Shown piece after piece: positions 1 to 7,578 of a DNA stretch of 29,398 nt; the stretch's first letter is position 1, and the number at the start of each line of letters is the position of its first letter. A program made the position numbers and the translations under genes. The notes beneath the pieces were generated by a model, which saw nothing but the letters and a program-made list of their open reading frames with translations, made no database searches and was not told the DNA's origin. The stretch spans positions 1-29,398 of the forward strand of contig JAGWXQ010000001.1 in the NCBI GenBank assembly GCA_018969805.1, written 5' to 3'. Source of the DNA: Paenibacillaceae bacterium (GTDB taxonomy: Bacteria; Bacillota; Bacilli; Paenibacillales; YIM-B00363).

Positions 1-659
1 TTTACTGCATTTTCGTGTGTATCCGCAAAATACGCCTGCAGCATCGGCCGCACCCTGCGCAGCTCTTTTCGTGCCAGCAACCCGACCAGTTCGGCTTGTG
101 GACCGAGAACGCGCTTGAGATACAATATTTCCCCGCGCAAACCGATAATTTCATTAAGGTGTGACTTTTTTGTGTGCCGCAAAATATCCTCTTCTAATTT
201 TTCAATTTTTGCCTCAATGCGGTCCCCTACGGTAAAGTAGCTGTCCACGATGCGATCCAATAAATGGTATACAAAGCAATCCGGGGTATCGACTTCCTCC
301 TCCCACAAAATGGGTTTGATCGCCCGCATTTCATTGACTTTTTGCTTTGTCGCTGTAATAACAAAATGCGATCCGAGAAAAATATTTACCGCACGCAAAT
401 AAAACTGCTCATCGTCAAAACGGATGCTGCTTGCTACAATAAAATCGTGTGCTGCATGCACTTCGAGTTTTGGTCGTTGTTCTTCTTCACTAAGACAGTC
501 TTCGATGGCAAGCTCGTGCAACAAAAAAAGCGGTTGCAAGGCAATAAGCTCATCGACATGGGCATCGATCCAATAAAACCCTTGTGCAGGCGCAAGCAAC
601 GCTTCTTCAATATGTTGTATCGGGGTGAATACCCCTTTATGAACACGGCGTATTTTCAT
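1..659 (-). CDS. corA: CorA-type magnesium/divalent-cation transporter, 5' part (cut by window edge)
   Basis: Inner-membrane channel of the CorA family, which takes up Mg2+ (or Co2+/Ni2+). The window holds the first 219 codons, which correspond to the cytoplasmic funnel domain. The protein starts MKIRRVHKGVFTPIQHI; the stretches IDAHVDELIALQPLFLLHEL, EEVDTPDCFVYHLLDRIVD and YLKRVLGPQAELVGLLARKE are typical of the CorA N-terminal domain and its long stalk helix. The two C-terminal membrane helices and the GMN signature lie outside the window, so the identification rests on the soluble domain only. The ATG at 659 is preceded by AGGAGG with 8 nt spacing. A minus-strand promoter candidate lies at 791-820 and two small hairpins fall in the leader. 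The gene is divergent from metA. Confidence 0.85.
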   Translation of the reverse strand, partial: MKIRRVHKGVFTPIQHIEEALLAPAQGFYWIDAHVDELIALQPLFLLHELAIEDCLSEEEQRPKLEVHAAHDFIVASSIRFDDEQFYLRAVNIFLGSHFVITATKQKVNEMRAIKPILWEEEVDTPDCFVYHLLDRIVDSYFTVGDRIEAKIEKLEEDILRHTKKSHLNEIIGLRGEILYLKRVLGPQAELVGLLARKELRRVRPMLQAYFADTHENAV

Positions 660-731
660 CACACGCGCCTCCTCTTGCACCGATGCAATGAATATTGTGT
701 TCTTGCACGCTTCACACGATTGACCTTATGC

Positions 732-777
732 CAAAAAATAATTTTTTGCAACACACCGCACCCTATTGCGGTGTGTT
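732..777 (-). promoter_or_regulatory. two adjacent small hairpins in the corA leader
   Basis: The sequence contains an 11-bp perfect stem (AACACACCGCA at 750-760 with TGCGGTGTGTT at 767-777, 6-nt loop) and, immediately beside it, a palindrome CAAAAAA-TAA-TTTTTTG at 732-748. If transcription starts near 783 from the minus-strand promoter, both lie at the very 5' end of the corA mRNA. The structure is too small to be a known Mg2+ riboswitch. It may stabilise the transcript or bind a protein; function is not known. Confidence 0.45.
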
Positions 778-790
778 CGGGTGTCGTATT

Positions 791-820
791 AGTATACGCC
801 CCTATGCACAAAGTGTTCAA
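791..820 (-). promoter_or_regulatory. candidate promoter for corA
   Basis: On the minus strand, TTGAAC (815-820) and TATACT (791-796) are separated by 18 nt. This is a reasonable sigma-A promoter for corA. Confidence 0.45.
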
Positions 821-834
821 GCACGCAGACGATA

Positions 835-863
835 TTGACTTTCGGCAAAAGATCCCGTACGAT
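835..863 (+). promoter_or_regulatory. sigma-A promoter for metA
   Basis: TTGACT (835-840) and TACGAT (858-863) are separated by exactly 17 nt. The predicted start near 870 leaves only about 65 nt before the metA start codon, too short for a SAM riboswitch or a T-box leader. Confidence 0.65.
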
Positions 864-935
864 GGGCATACGCACACCAAAAGAAGGGCGTTGTGTTCTC
901 GACCAAACCATACGAGTACCAAGGAGCGCGCACGT

Positions 936-1889
936 ATGCCGATCAAAATCGCCGACGATTTGCCTGCACGGCACGTCCTTAGTGCCGAAAATATTTTTGT
1001 GATGAGTGAATCGCGCGCGTATGCGCAAGACATTCGCCCATTGCACATTGCCCTTCTCAATCTCATGCCGACCAAGGAAGCGACGGAAACGCAGTTGTTG
1101 CGCTTGCTCAGCAACAGTCCTTTGCAAGTGGACATTACGCTGTTGCATCCCGAGTCCCATCAATCGAAAAACACGCCTGCCGAACATTTGCGCATGTTTT
1201 ACCAGACGTTTCGCGCAGTACGGCATCGTAAGTTTGATGGGTTGGTCATTACTGGTGCCCCGGTTGAGCATTTGCCTTTTGAAGAAGTGACCTATTGGAA
1301 CGAATTGAAGGCGGTCATGCATTGGGCCAAGCACAATGTCACGTCTACAATGTACATTTGTTGGGCAGCGCAAGCGGCGCTCTATGTGCATTATGGCATA
1401 CAAAAAACGATGCTTCCCAAAAAATTGTTTGGTGTATTCCCCCATACGCTGTGCGCACACAACCACGCATTGACGCGCGGATTTGATGAAACGTTTTTTG
1501 CCCCTCAAAGCCGCCATACCGATGTCCCGCTGGAAGCGGTGCGCGCCATACACGATATTGATGTCTTGGCCACATCTGACGATGCGGGGTTATACCTTGC
1601 TGCATCGCGCGATGGACGTCATGTTTTTGTCACCGGCCATGCCGAATACGATGCGCATACGCTGGCTCTCGAATATGCGCGCGATGTCGGGCGCGGACGC
1701 GACATCGCATTGCCCCGTCACTACTTCCCTGATGACGATGCGACGCGCACGCCTCCTTCGACTTGGAAAGCGCACGCTTTTTTATTGTTTTCAAACTGGA
1801 TGAACTATTGCGTGTACCAAGAGACGCCGTATACGCTGGGAGCCGCTGCACCGTTGCCAGATTTCGTAGACTACGGCGCGCATATTTAA
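936..1889 (+). CDS. metA: homoserine O-acetyltransferase, MetA family
   Basis: A 317-aa MetA-family acyltransferase that activates homoserine for methionine synthesis. The catalytic cysteine is Cys142 (YICWAAQA) and the His-Glu pair is His235/Glu237 (GHAEYD), at exactly the family positions. Residue 111, in TGAPVEHL, is Glu; in this family Glu111 marks acetyl-CoA use and Gly111 succinyl-CoA use, so the enzyme is probably an acetyltransferase despite the usual succinyltransferase label. The open frame runs back to 264, but that part is antisense to corA. The ATG at 936 is chosen because it follows AAGGAG (921-926) by 9 nt and gives the family's N-terminus. It heads a co-directional run with metI and mqnC. 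Confidence 0.95.
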   Translation: MPIKIADDLPARHVLSAENIFVMSESRAYAQDIRPLHIALLNLMPTKEATETQLLRLLSNSPLQVDITLLHPESHQSKNTPAEHLRMFYQTFRAVRHRKFDGLVITGAPVEHLPFEEVTYWNELKAVMHWAKHNVTSTMYICWAAQAALYVHYGIQKTMLPKKLFGVFPHTLCAHNHALTRGFDETFFAPQSRHTDVPLEAVRAIHDIDVLATSDDAGLYLAASRDGRHVFVTGHAEYDAHTLALEYARDVGRGRDIALPRHYFPDDDATRTPPSTWKAHAFLLFSNWMNYCVYQETPYTLGAAAPLPDFVDYGAHI

Positions 1890-1947
1890 TCATAAAAATA
1901 TTTTTTACACCAGCGCGATTTTGATACAATGGAAAGGAGCGATGATC

Positions 1948-3108
1948 GTGCAACAGCACATCGATAGCCGATTGGCACAGCTCGGATCGACGCACGATGC
2001 ACGCACCGGTGCAGTGAGTACGCCCATCTACCAAGCGACCGCTTTTCGCCATCCTGCACTCGGCCAAAGTACCGGATTTGATTATGCACGGACAAAATCT
2101 CCGACGCGCACGGTACTTGAGACGGAATGCGCCCACATCGAAGGGGGCGATGGCTGTAGTGCGTTTTCATCCGGAATGGCTGCCGTCCATGCGGTACTGT
2201 CGCTGTTGCGTCCAAATGAACACATCATTGTCAGTATGGATTTGTACGGGGGCACGTATCGTTTGCTGGAGCACGTCATGCGTCCGCTTGGCATTCGCGC
2301 ATCGTACGTCGATACAAACGACATCGATGCCATCCGGCAGCAGTACGTCGCGGGTATGACGCGTATGGTGCTGATCGAGACACCGTCCAATCCACTGATG
2401 ATGATTACCGATATTGCACGCGTTGGTGCGTGGGCGCGGGCGCACGATGTGTTGTGTGTCGTGGACAATACGCTTATGACACCGTACTTGCAGCGCCCTC
2501 TGGCACTCGGTGCGGACATCGTCATCCACAGTGCGACAAAGTATTTGGCAGGGCACAACGACGTGCTTGCAGGGCTTGTCATCGCCCGTGGCGAAGCGCT
2601 GTGTGCGCGCATCGCGTTTATCCAAAATGCGGTTGGTGCCGTGCTTGCCCCGCTCGATAGCTGGCTGTTGTTGCGCGGGATGAAAACGCTCGCATTGCGC
2701 ATGCAGCGCCACGAGCACAACGCGACGCGTGTCGCCGAATGGCTCTCGACACATCCGCTCGTCAAAACCGTGCTGTACCCAGGACTTCCGTCGCATCCAC
2801 AGTATGCATTGCAGGCGCAACAAGCGCACGGCAATACGGGCATTTTTTCCTTTCGCGTGCGCGATGCCGCGCTCGTCGCCCCGTTGCTCGCCCATATTTC
2901 CTTAATCGCCTTTGCTGAAAGTCTCGGAGGCGTGGAGTCGCTGATGACGTATCCTGCTGTGCAGACGCATGCAGACATTCCTGCGGACGTGCGTGCGCGC
3001 ATCGGTGTGGACGATACGCTGTTGCGTCTGTCTTGTGGCATCGAACACAGTGACGATCTGATTGCGGATTTGGCGTACGCTTTAGACGCCGCAGCAAGGA
3101 GCGTGTAG
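1948..3108 (+). CDS. metI: cystathionine gamma-synthase / O-acetylhomoserine thiolyase (MetI-like PLP enzyme)
   Basis: A 386-aa PLP enzyme of the Cys/Met metabolism family. It probably joins O-acetylhomoserine with cysteine, or directly with sulfide, in methionine synthesis. The PLP lysine is Lys198 in HSATKYLAGHND; FSSGMAAV and ETPSNPL are family motifs. The length and the SATKY motif fit the MetI/MetB branch better than the longer MetY enzymes. The GTG at 1948 is chosen because it lies 8 nt after AAGGAG (1934-1939) and gives the expected N-terminus (QQHIDSRLAQLGS); the in-frame ATG at 1942 is too close to that site. It follows metA by 58 nt. Gamma-synthase and gamma-lyase activity cannot be separated by eye; the metA neighbour favours synthesis. 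Confidence 0.88.
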   Translation: MQQHIDSRLAQLGSTHDARTGAVSTPIYQATAFRHPALGQSTGFDYARTKSPTRTVLETECAHIEGGDGCSAFSSGMAAVHAVLSLLRPNEHIIVSMDLYGGTYRLLEHVMRPLGIRASYVDTNDIDAIRQQYVAGMTRMVLIETPSNPLMMITDIARVGAWARAHDVLCVVDNTLMTPYLQRPLALGADIVIHSATKYLAGHNDVLAGLVIARGEALCARIAFIQNAVGAVLAPLDSWLLLRGMKTLALRMQRHEHNATRVAEWLSTHPLVKTVLYPGLPSHPQYALQAQQAHGNTGIFSFRVRDAALVAPLLAHISLIAFAESLGGVESLMTYPAVQTHADIPADVRARIGVDDTLLRLSCGIEHSDDLIADLAYALDAAARSV

Positions 3109-3109
3109 C

Positions 3110-4249
3110 ATGGGTGCGGTCGATGCAGTCCTCGCCAAAGCGTTGCGCGGGGAACGTCTTGGTTTTGAAGATGGACTTGTGCTGTTTGCATCGAATGAAA
3201 TAGAAAAAATCGGTCATGTCGCCAATACCATCAAAATGCGCATGCATCCTGATCCGATCACGACGTTCGTCATCGGCCGCAACATCAACTATACAAATAT
3301 TTGTGACGTATACTGCCGTTTTTGCGCGTTTTATCGCCCTCCTGGATCCCCGGAAGGATATGTACTGCCAAACGAGACAATACTGGCAAAAATAGAAGAA
3401 ACGATCCACTATGGTGGCACAGAAATATTGATGCAAGGGGGGACGAATCCCGATCTTCCGCTTACGTACTATACCGATTTGTTGCGTCTGATCAAGCGCA
3501 CGCATCCGTCCATTACGATGCACAGCTTTTCTCCTGCTGAAATCCACAAAATGATGGACGTGTCGCAGTTGGTGTTGCCCGACGTATTGCGTGCATTGCA
3601 CGACGCGGGTCTTGACTCCCTTCCTGGAGGCGGGGCAGAAATATTGGACAATCGCACGAGAAAACGCATTTCGCGTCTCAAAGGGACGTGGGAGCAATGG
3701 ATCGAAGTCATGACGGAAGCGCATCGCATCGGCATGCATACGACGGCGACGATGGTTATTGGACTTGGGGAGACGATGGAGGAGCGCGTGTTGCATTTGC
3801 TGCGTGTGCGCGATGCGCAGGACGTCTGCCGCAACGAACGATTTCCATCTCCGGGTTTTCTTGCGTTTATCGTCTGGACGTTTCAACCCGAAAACACCAA
3901 TCTGCCCCTCCCGCGACTTGGGGCGGAGGCGTACTTGCATACGCTTGCCATTGCGCGCCTGATGCTGGACAACATCCCCCACTTTCAATCGTCATGGGTG
4001 ACGATGGGTCCTGATGTCGGAAAACAATCGATTGCGTATGGATGCGACGATTTTGGCAGTACGATGATCGAAGAAAACGTCGTCTCTGCAGCAGGAGCGA
4101 CACACAAAGTAAACATTGCGCTTTTGTTGCGCCTTATTCGTGAAACGGGACACGTTCCTGTACAGCGCAACACACAATATGAGCACATCCGCGTCTTCAA
4201 CGACCCAGATGCACCCATTGAGCGCGACTTTGTGCTTCCGCAGCCATAA
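3110..4249 (+). CDS. mqnC: dehypoxanthine futalosine cyclase MqnC (radical SAM)
   Basis: A 379-aa radical-SAM enzyme of the futalosine pathway to menaquinone; it cyclises dehypoxanthine futalosine. The 4Fe-4S motif is C65-x3-C69-x2-C72 within NYTNICDVYCRFCAFYR, a signature of the MqnC/MqnE group. LMQGGTNPDLPL, DSLPGGGAEIL and the C-terminal EENVVSAAGA are MqnC-like. The ATG begins 2 nt after the metI stop codon and has AAGGAG 8 nt upstream inside metI, so the two are probably translationally coupled. No other menaquinone genes are visible, so the placement in a methionine gene run is unexplained. Confidence 0.92.
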   Translation: MGAVDAVLAKALRGERLGFEDGLVLFASNEIEKIGHVANTIKMRMHPDPITTFVIGRNINYTNICDVYCRFCAFYRPPGSPEGYVLPNETILAKIEETIHYGGTEILMQGGTNPDLPLTYYTDLLRLIKRTHPSITMHSFSPAEIHKMMDVSQLVLPDVLRALHDAGLDSLPGGGAEILDNRTRKRISRLKGTWEQWIEVMTEAHRIGMHTTATMVIGLGETMEERVLHLLRVRDAQDVCRNERFPSPGFLAFIVWTFQPENTNLPLPRLGAEAYLHTLAIARLMLDNIPHFQSSWVTMGPDVGKQSIAYGCDDFGSTMIEENVVSAAGATHKVNIALLLRLIRETGHVPVQRNTQYEHIRVFNDPDAPIERDFVLPQP

Positions 4250-4250
4250 A

Positions 4251-4706
4251 ATGCCCAATGATTGGCGTGTATCGCTTGCGCACATTTCCCTCATACTGTG
4301 CATGCAGAGCGAAGGGGGCGAAGCTGTGGAGCTGTGTACGTTGCTCATTGACGAAACGCGCATCGACTGCGCAACGTTGCTGGCACAGTTGCGTCGGCAT
4401 CTCGATGCGGTGCATTGTGTGCCGCGGTTTGGACACGCGTGCATCATTTGTGAGGGGGAAGGCATCCACCACCACACGATGACCGCGCTCTGCCTCGCTC
4501 CGCACGTTCATGCGGCATATGCACCCGAGCTTTCCATCGGATTTGCGCAGCGATGCATTCGCCGATTGCGCAGCGACATCGCGTCGTATTTGCGAACGGA
4601 GCGCTTGTTGCACGTCGAAGGGTTTATCCGTTTTCGGGCACATCGGTACCGACACCTGTTGCGCATCAATACGCTTATTCCGGCATCTCTACGCGGAGAG
4701 CGGTGA
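4251..4706 (+). CDS. short YtxC-like protein, apparently C-terminally truncated
   Basis: A 151-aa protein starting one base after the mqnC stop codon. The C-terminal third (IRRLRSDIASYL, then VEGFIRFRAHRYRHLL) resembles the middle of the YtxC family, a sporulation-associated family in Bacilli. YtxC proteins normally continue for several dozen more residues; this one stops soon after the FIRFR-like motif. The match is from memory of the pattern and is tentative. No good ribosome site precedes the ATG at 4251; an in-frame GTG at 4326, after AAGGGGG, is a credible alternative start. The last 32 bp overlap the 3' end of the convergent aminotransferase gene. Confidence 0.5.
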   Translation: MPNDWRVSLAHISLILCMQSEGGEAVELCTLLIDETRIDCATLLAQLRRHLDAVHCVPRFGHACIICEGEGIHHHTMTALCLAPHVHAAYAPELSIGFAQRCIRRLRSDIASYLRTERLLHVEGFIRFRAHRYRHLLRINTLIPASLRGER

Positions 4707-5847
4707 CAAACGCCTGCATCCGTTCCATAGCGATCGTCAATTGCTGTATCGATGTCGCGTACGAGCAGCGGATGTGCCCTTCTCCCCCGATGCCAAACAC
4801 ACTTCCGGGAATGGCCGCTACTTTTCCTTCCAGCAGCAATCGTTTGGCAAACTGTTCATCGGACAAACCAAACGATGCAATTGCAGGAAACGCATAAAAC
4901 GCCCCTGTCGGTTCGTGGCACTGCATCCCCATTTGGGCAAACGACGTCAAGACGAACCGCCGTCTCTGGTTGTACGATGCTACCATGCGTGCGGTGTCTG
5001 CTCGTCCTTCGCGCAGCGACTGCACGGCTGCCCACTGGCTCGTCGTCGGGGCACACATCATCGTGTACTGGTGCACTTTGAGCATCGCCGCGATGATGTC
5101 GCGGTGTCCGCACGCGTATCCGATGCGCCAGCCGGTCATCGCAAACGCTTTTGAAAACCCGCTGACGACGACCGTCCGATCGCGCAGTTCGGGCAACGAT
5201 GCGACACTGATCGGATCGCCATTGTACGTCAGCTCTGCGTATATTTCGTCAGAGATGATGACGATGTCTTTTTGTTTGGCAAATGCAGCGATCGGCAACC
5301 ACTGCTCCCGCGTCATCGTCGCTCCGGTCGGATTGCTCGGAAAACACGCGAGCAACACTTTTGTGCGCGGGGTCACAGCGCGCTCCAGTGCTTCGACGGT
5401 AAGTACAAACCCATGTTCTGCCGTCGAAACCGGTATCGGTGTCGCACCACACAGCGTCGTCACAGGAGCATAGCTTACGTACGTCGGCTCGGGCACGAGT
5501 ACGTCGTCCCCTTCTTGAACGAGTACGCGCAGCGCAAGGTCGATCGCTTCCGACCCACCGACGGTGACGATGACCTCGCTCGTCGGCTCGTAGTGCACGC
5601 CAAAACGATCGTGCATGTATTGTCCGATTTCTTCGCGCAATTCGATCAAGCCCGCATTTGGTGTGTACGCGAGCTTTCCACGCTCCAAAGTGTGCACCGC
5701 AGCATCGCGGACGTGCCAAGGAGCAACAAAGTCGGGTTCCCCGACTCCGAGCGATATCACGTCTTTGCTCGACTGCACGAGATCAAAAAACGCACGAATG
5801 CCCGAGGGGGGGATCGATTGTACGCGGGGTACGATATAGCGTTGCAT
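4675..5847 (-). CDS. class I/II PLP aminotransferase (YugH/PatA-like)
   Basis: A 390-aa fold-type I aminotransferase. Visible motifs are GVGEPDF near residue 35, YTPNAGL near 61, SNPTG at 171-175, SDEIYAEL near 199-206 and the PLP lysine Lys233 in SGFSKAFAMTGWR. The amino acid substrate is not evident; relatives act on aromatic amino acids, alanine or aspartate. The ATG at 5847 follows AAGGAG by 6 nt; the upstream in-frame start at 5871 lacks such a site. It lies 32 nt downstream of an Lrp/AsnC regulator gene on the same strand, the arrangement of yugG-yugH in Bacillus subtilis. This suggests the regulator controls the enzyme in response to an amino acid. Confidence 0.85.
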   Translation of the reverse strand: MQRYIVPRVQSIPPSGIRAFFDLVQSSKDVISLGVGEPDFVAPWHVRDAAVHTLERGKLAYTPNAGLIELREEIGQYMHDRFGVHYEPTSEVIVTVGGSEAIDLALRVLVQEGDDVLVPEPTYVSYAPVTTLCGATPIPVSTAEHGFVLTVEALERAVTPRTKVLLACFPSNPTGATMTREQWLPIAAFAKQKDIVIISDEIYAELTYNGDPISVASLPELRDRTVVVSGFSKAFAMTGWRIGYACGHRDIIAAMLKVHQYTMMCAPTTSQWAAVQSLREGRADTARMVASYNQRRRFVLTSFAQMGMQCHEPTGAFYAFPAIASFGLSDEQFAKRLLLEGKVAAIPGSVFGIGGEGHIRCSYATSIQQLTIAMERMQAFVTALRVEMPE

Positions 5848-5879
5848 GTCCAGCTCCTTTATTCGTTGCACATACGCAC

Positions 5880-6371
5880 TTACGGGGTGACGGACATGCG
5901 TTCGTCTTTTGTGCGTTGCTCAAAAATAATGCCGTCTTGCTTATATTTTTTGAGTACAAAAAACGTCTTCGTCGAGAGCACACGCTCGATCGTGGACAGC
6001 TTACTCGATACAAACGTAGCGATATCCCGCAAATTTGCTCCTTCTACTTCTACGAGCAAATCGTACGCCCCAGACATCAAGTACACACTGCGTACTTCGG
6101 GGTACAAATACATATGTTCTGCCATCGCATCGAATCCCCGCCCACGCTCCGGAGTCATCGTCACCTCAATCAGTGCGGTGACGCGCTGTGGATCAATTTT
6201 CGACCAATTGCACACGGTCGCGTACTTGACGATGACGCGATCGTCTTCCAGTGCCTGCACGGCATCACGGACGACTGCCTCATCTTCCCCGAGCAACGCC
6301 GCCAGCAGACGGATGTCGCGCCGTGCATCTTCTGTCAGCAAATCAAGAATTTGGCGCTGTAGTGGTGTCAT
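5880..6371 (-). CDS. Lrp/AsnC family transcriptional regulator (YugG-like)
   Basis: A 163-aa DNA-binding regulator. Residues 1-60 form an AsnC-type winged helix (MTPLQRQILDLLTEDAR, later ALEDDRVIVKY), and residues 65-145 fit the RAM ligand-binding and oligomerisation domain (ALIEVTM, then SGAYDLLVEVEG). Members of this family sense amino acids and usually regulate their own or neighbouring genes. The ATG at 6371 has AAAGGAGG 7 nt upstream. It sits between a 27-aa membrane peptide gene, 21 nt upstream, and the aminotransferase gene downstream, probably in one transcript. Confidence 0.87.
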   Translation of the reverse strand: MTPLQRQILDLLTEDARRDIRLLAALLGEDEAVVRDAVQALEDDRVIVKYATVCNWSKIDPQRVTALIEVTMTPERGRGFDAMAEHMYLYPEVRSVYLMSGAYDLLVEVEGANLRDIATFVSSKLSTIERVLSTKTFFVLKKYKQDGIIFEQRTKDERMSVTP

Positions 6372-6392
6372 CTTTGTTCCTCCTTTATGCGT

Positions 6393-6476
6393 TTATCCTC
6401 GCGAAACAACATATGCGACCCCCGCACATAAAAACACGAAGCCGACACACGAAAGCACGATGATCAGCCGCTTCAT
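6393..6476 (-). CDS. 27-aa single-span membrane peptide
   Basis: A very short ORF with a strong translation signal: GGAGG 7 nt before the ATG at 6476. The peptide starts MKRLIIVLSCVGFVF and continues with small and hydrophobic residues to a VVSRG end, giving one membrane helix with a basic N-terminus. It lies 21 nt upstream of the Lrp/AsnC gene and downstream of a good promoter, so it is probably the first gene of that transcript. I do not recognise it. It could instead be a leader peptide that affects translation of the regulator gene. Confidence 0.5.
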   Translation of the reverse strand: MKRLIIVLSCVGFVFLCAGVAYVVSRG

Positions 6477-6543
6477 CCGCATCCCTCCAAAACGACGTGC
6501 CCAATCCGTTGGTCGATAAAGACCGTCATACGGACACACGTGT

Positions 6544-6572
6544 ATTATCGCATACACCTTGCCGCATACCAA
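6544..6572 (-). promoter_or_regulatory. promoter for the membrane peptide - lrp/asnC - aminotransferase transcript
   Basis: On the minus strand, TTGGTA (6567-6572) and GATAAT (6544-6549) have a 17-nt spacer, and a TG two bases before GATAAT makes an extended -10. It interlocks with the divergent plus-strand promoter candidate at 6559-6588. Confidence 0.55.
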
Positions 6573-6588
6573 ACGGAAATGATATGAT
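6559..6588 (+). promoter_or_regulatory. candidate promoter for the epimerase gene
   Basis: TTGCCG (6559-6564) and TATGAT (6583-6588) are separated by 18 nt. It overlaps the -35 region of the divergent promoter, so polymerase binding at the two could be mutually exclusive. Confidence 0.4.
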
Positions 6589-6690
6589 TTCGCATATGTG
6601 GCGCATGTACACACACGAACAGCGAGGTTGATGGAAGACGACGCACCGCGATTACGTGCTCTAGGCATGGATTACACAGGGAGGGATGAT

Positions 6691-7578
6691 ATGCGCATAC
6701 TGTGCACAGGAGCTACAGGATACGTCGGGCGGGCCATCGTACAGCACATCATCGCGCATACGGAAGACATCGTCGTATGCCTCGCACGCAACCCCGACCG
6801 CCTCCCGAAACATCCGCGCGTCCATGCTGTTCGTGGCGACGTGCTGGATGCCGGAAGCGTCTTTGCAGCAGCAGCGGGATGCGATGCAGCCATCCACCTC
6901 GTCGGCATCATCCGCGAAACGGACGGGGCGACGTTTGCACGCATCCATACTGAGGGGACGAGAAACGTCGTACAAGCGTGCGCGCACGTCCGTACGTTCG
7001 TGCACATGAGTGCACTCGGGGCAAAAAACGGTGCTTCTACGCGCTATTTCCAAACCAAGTGGGATGCCGAACAGCTTGTTCTCTCCAGCACAATTCCGTA
7101 TGTTCTTTTTCGTCCTTCCGTCATTTTTGGGAAAGACGATGCCTTTGTCAACCAGCTCGCATCCCTCGTACGCTTGCCCTTCACACCGGTCATCGGAGAC
7201 GGCCAATACCGATTGCAGCCCGTCGCATTAGACAACGTCGCGCGTCTCTTTGTACAGGCGTTGCGTGGTCCGACCGGTACGGTGTGGGAGCTCGGTGGTC
7301 CAGATGCGCTGACGTACGACGACATGCTGCGCACGATCGCGGCAGCGATGCGCCGTACTGTCCGTCTCGTGCACGTGCCCGTAGCGCTGATGCGCCCGAT
7401 TATTTCCTTGTGTGAATCCGTACCGGCGTTTCCGATCACGACGACACAGCTGCGCATGTTGTTGGAAGAAAACGTATGCTCTGGTCCATGTGGGGCATTT
7501 GCTGCATACGGAGTGTCCCCGATTCGGTTTTCGGAAGGCATTCGCGCTTGGCTCGATCCGAAACACGCTACACGTTGA
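6691..7578 (+). CDS. NAD(P)-binding epimerase/dehydratase-like protein (atypical SDR, NDUFA9-like)
   Basis: A 295-aa Rossmann protein of the extended/atypical short-chain dehydrogenase group. The nucleotide motif is G7-x2-G10-x2-G13 (CTGATGYVGRA) and the catalytic-type pair is Tyr119-x3-Lys123 (RYFQTK). LFRPSVIFG and DNVARLFVQAL are typical of the NDUFA9/YbjT-like group; substrate unknown. The frame is open back to 6598, but the ATG at 6691 is chosen because GGGAGGG (6679-6685) lies 5 nt upstream and the protein then begins directly with the first Rossmann strand. Its last 11 bp overlap the end of the convergent mutS2. Confidence 0.85.
   Translation: MRILCTGATGYVGRAIVQHIIAHTEDIVVCLARNPDRLPKHPRVHAVRGDVLDAGSVFAAAAGCDAAIHLVGIIRETDGATFARIHTEGTRNVVQACAHVRTFVHMSALGAKNGASTRYFQTKWDAEQLVLSSTIPYVLFRPSVIFGKDDAFVNQLASLVRLPFTPVIGDGQYRLQPVALDNVARLFVQALRGPTGTVWELGGPDALTYDDMLRTIAAAMRRTVRLVHVPVALMRPIISLCESVPAFPITTTQLRMLLEENVCSGPCGAFAAYGVSPIRFSEGIRAWLDPKHATR

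Noticed and set aside
264..935. Open frame extending metA 224 codons upstream
   Set aside because: It is antisense to corA, includes the metA promoter and lacks a ribosome site; the family N-terminus begins at 936.
660..935. Possible SAM riboswitch or T-box before metA
   Set aside because: The promoter at 835-863 leaves about 65 nt of leader, and none of the conserved S-box or T-box sequences are present.
1904..1930. TTTACA and TACAAT between metA and metI as a promoter
   Set aside because: The spacer is 15 nt and the start point would fall inside the metI ribosome site, so it is unlikely to serve metI.
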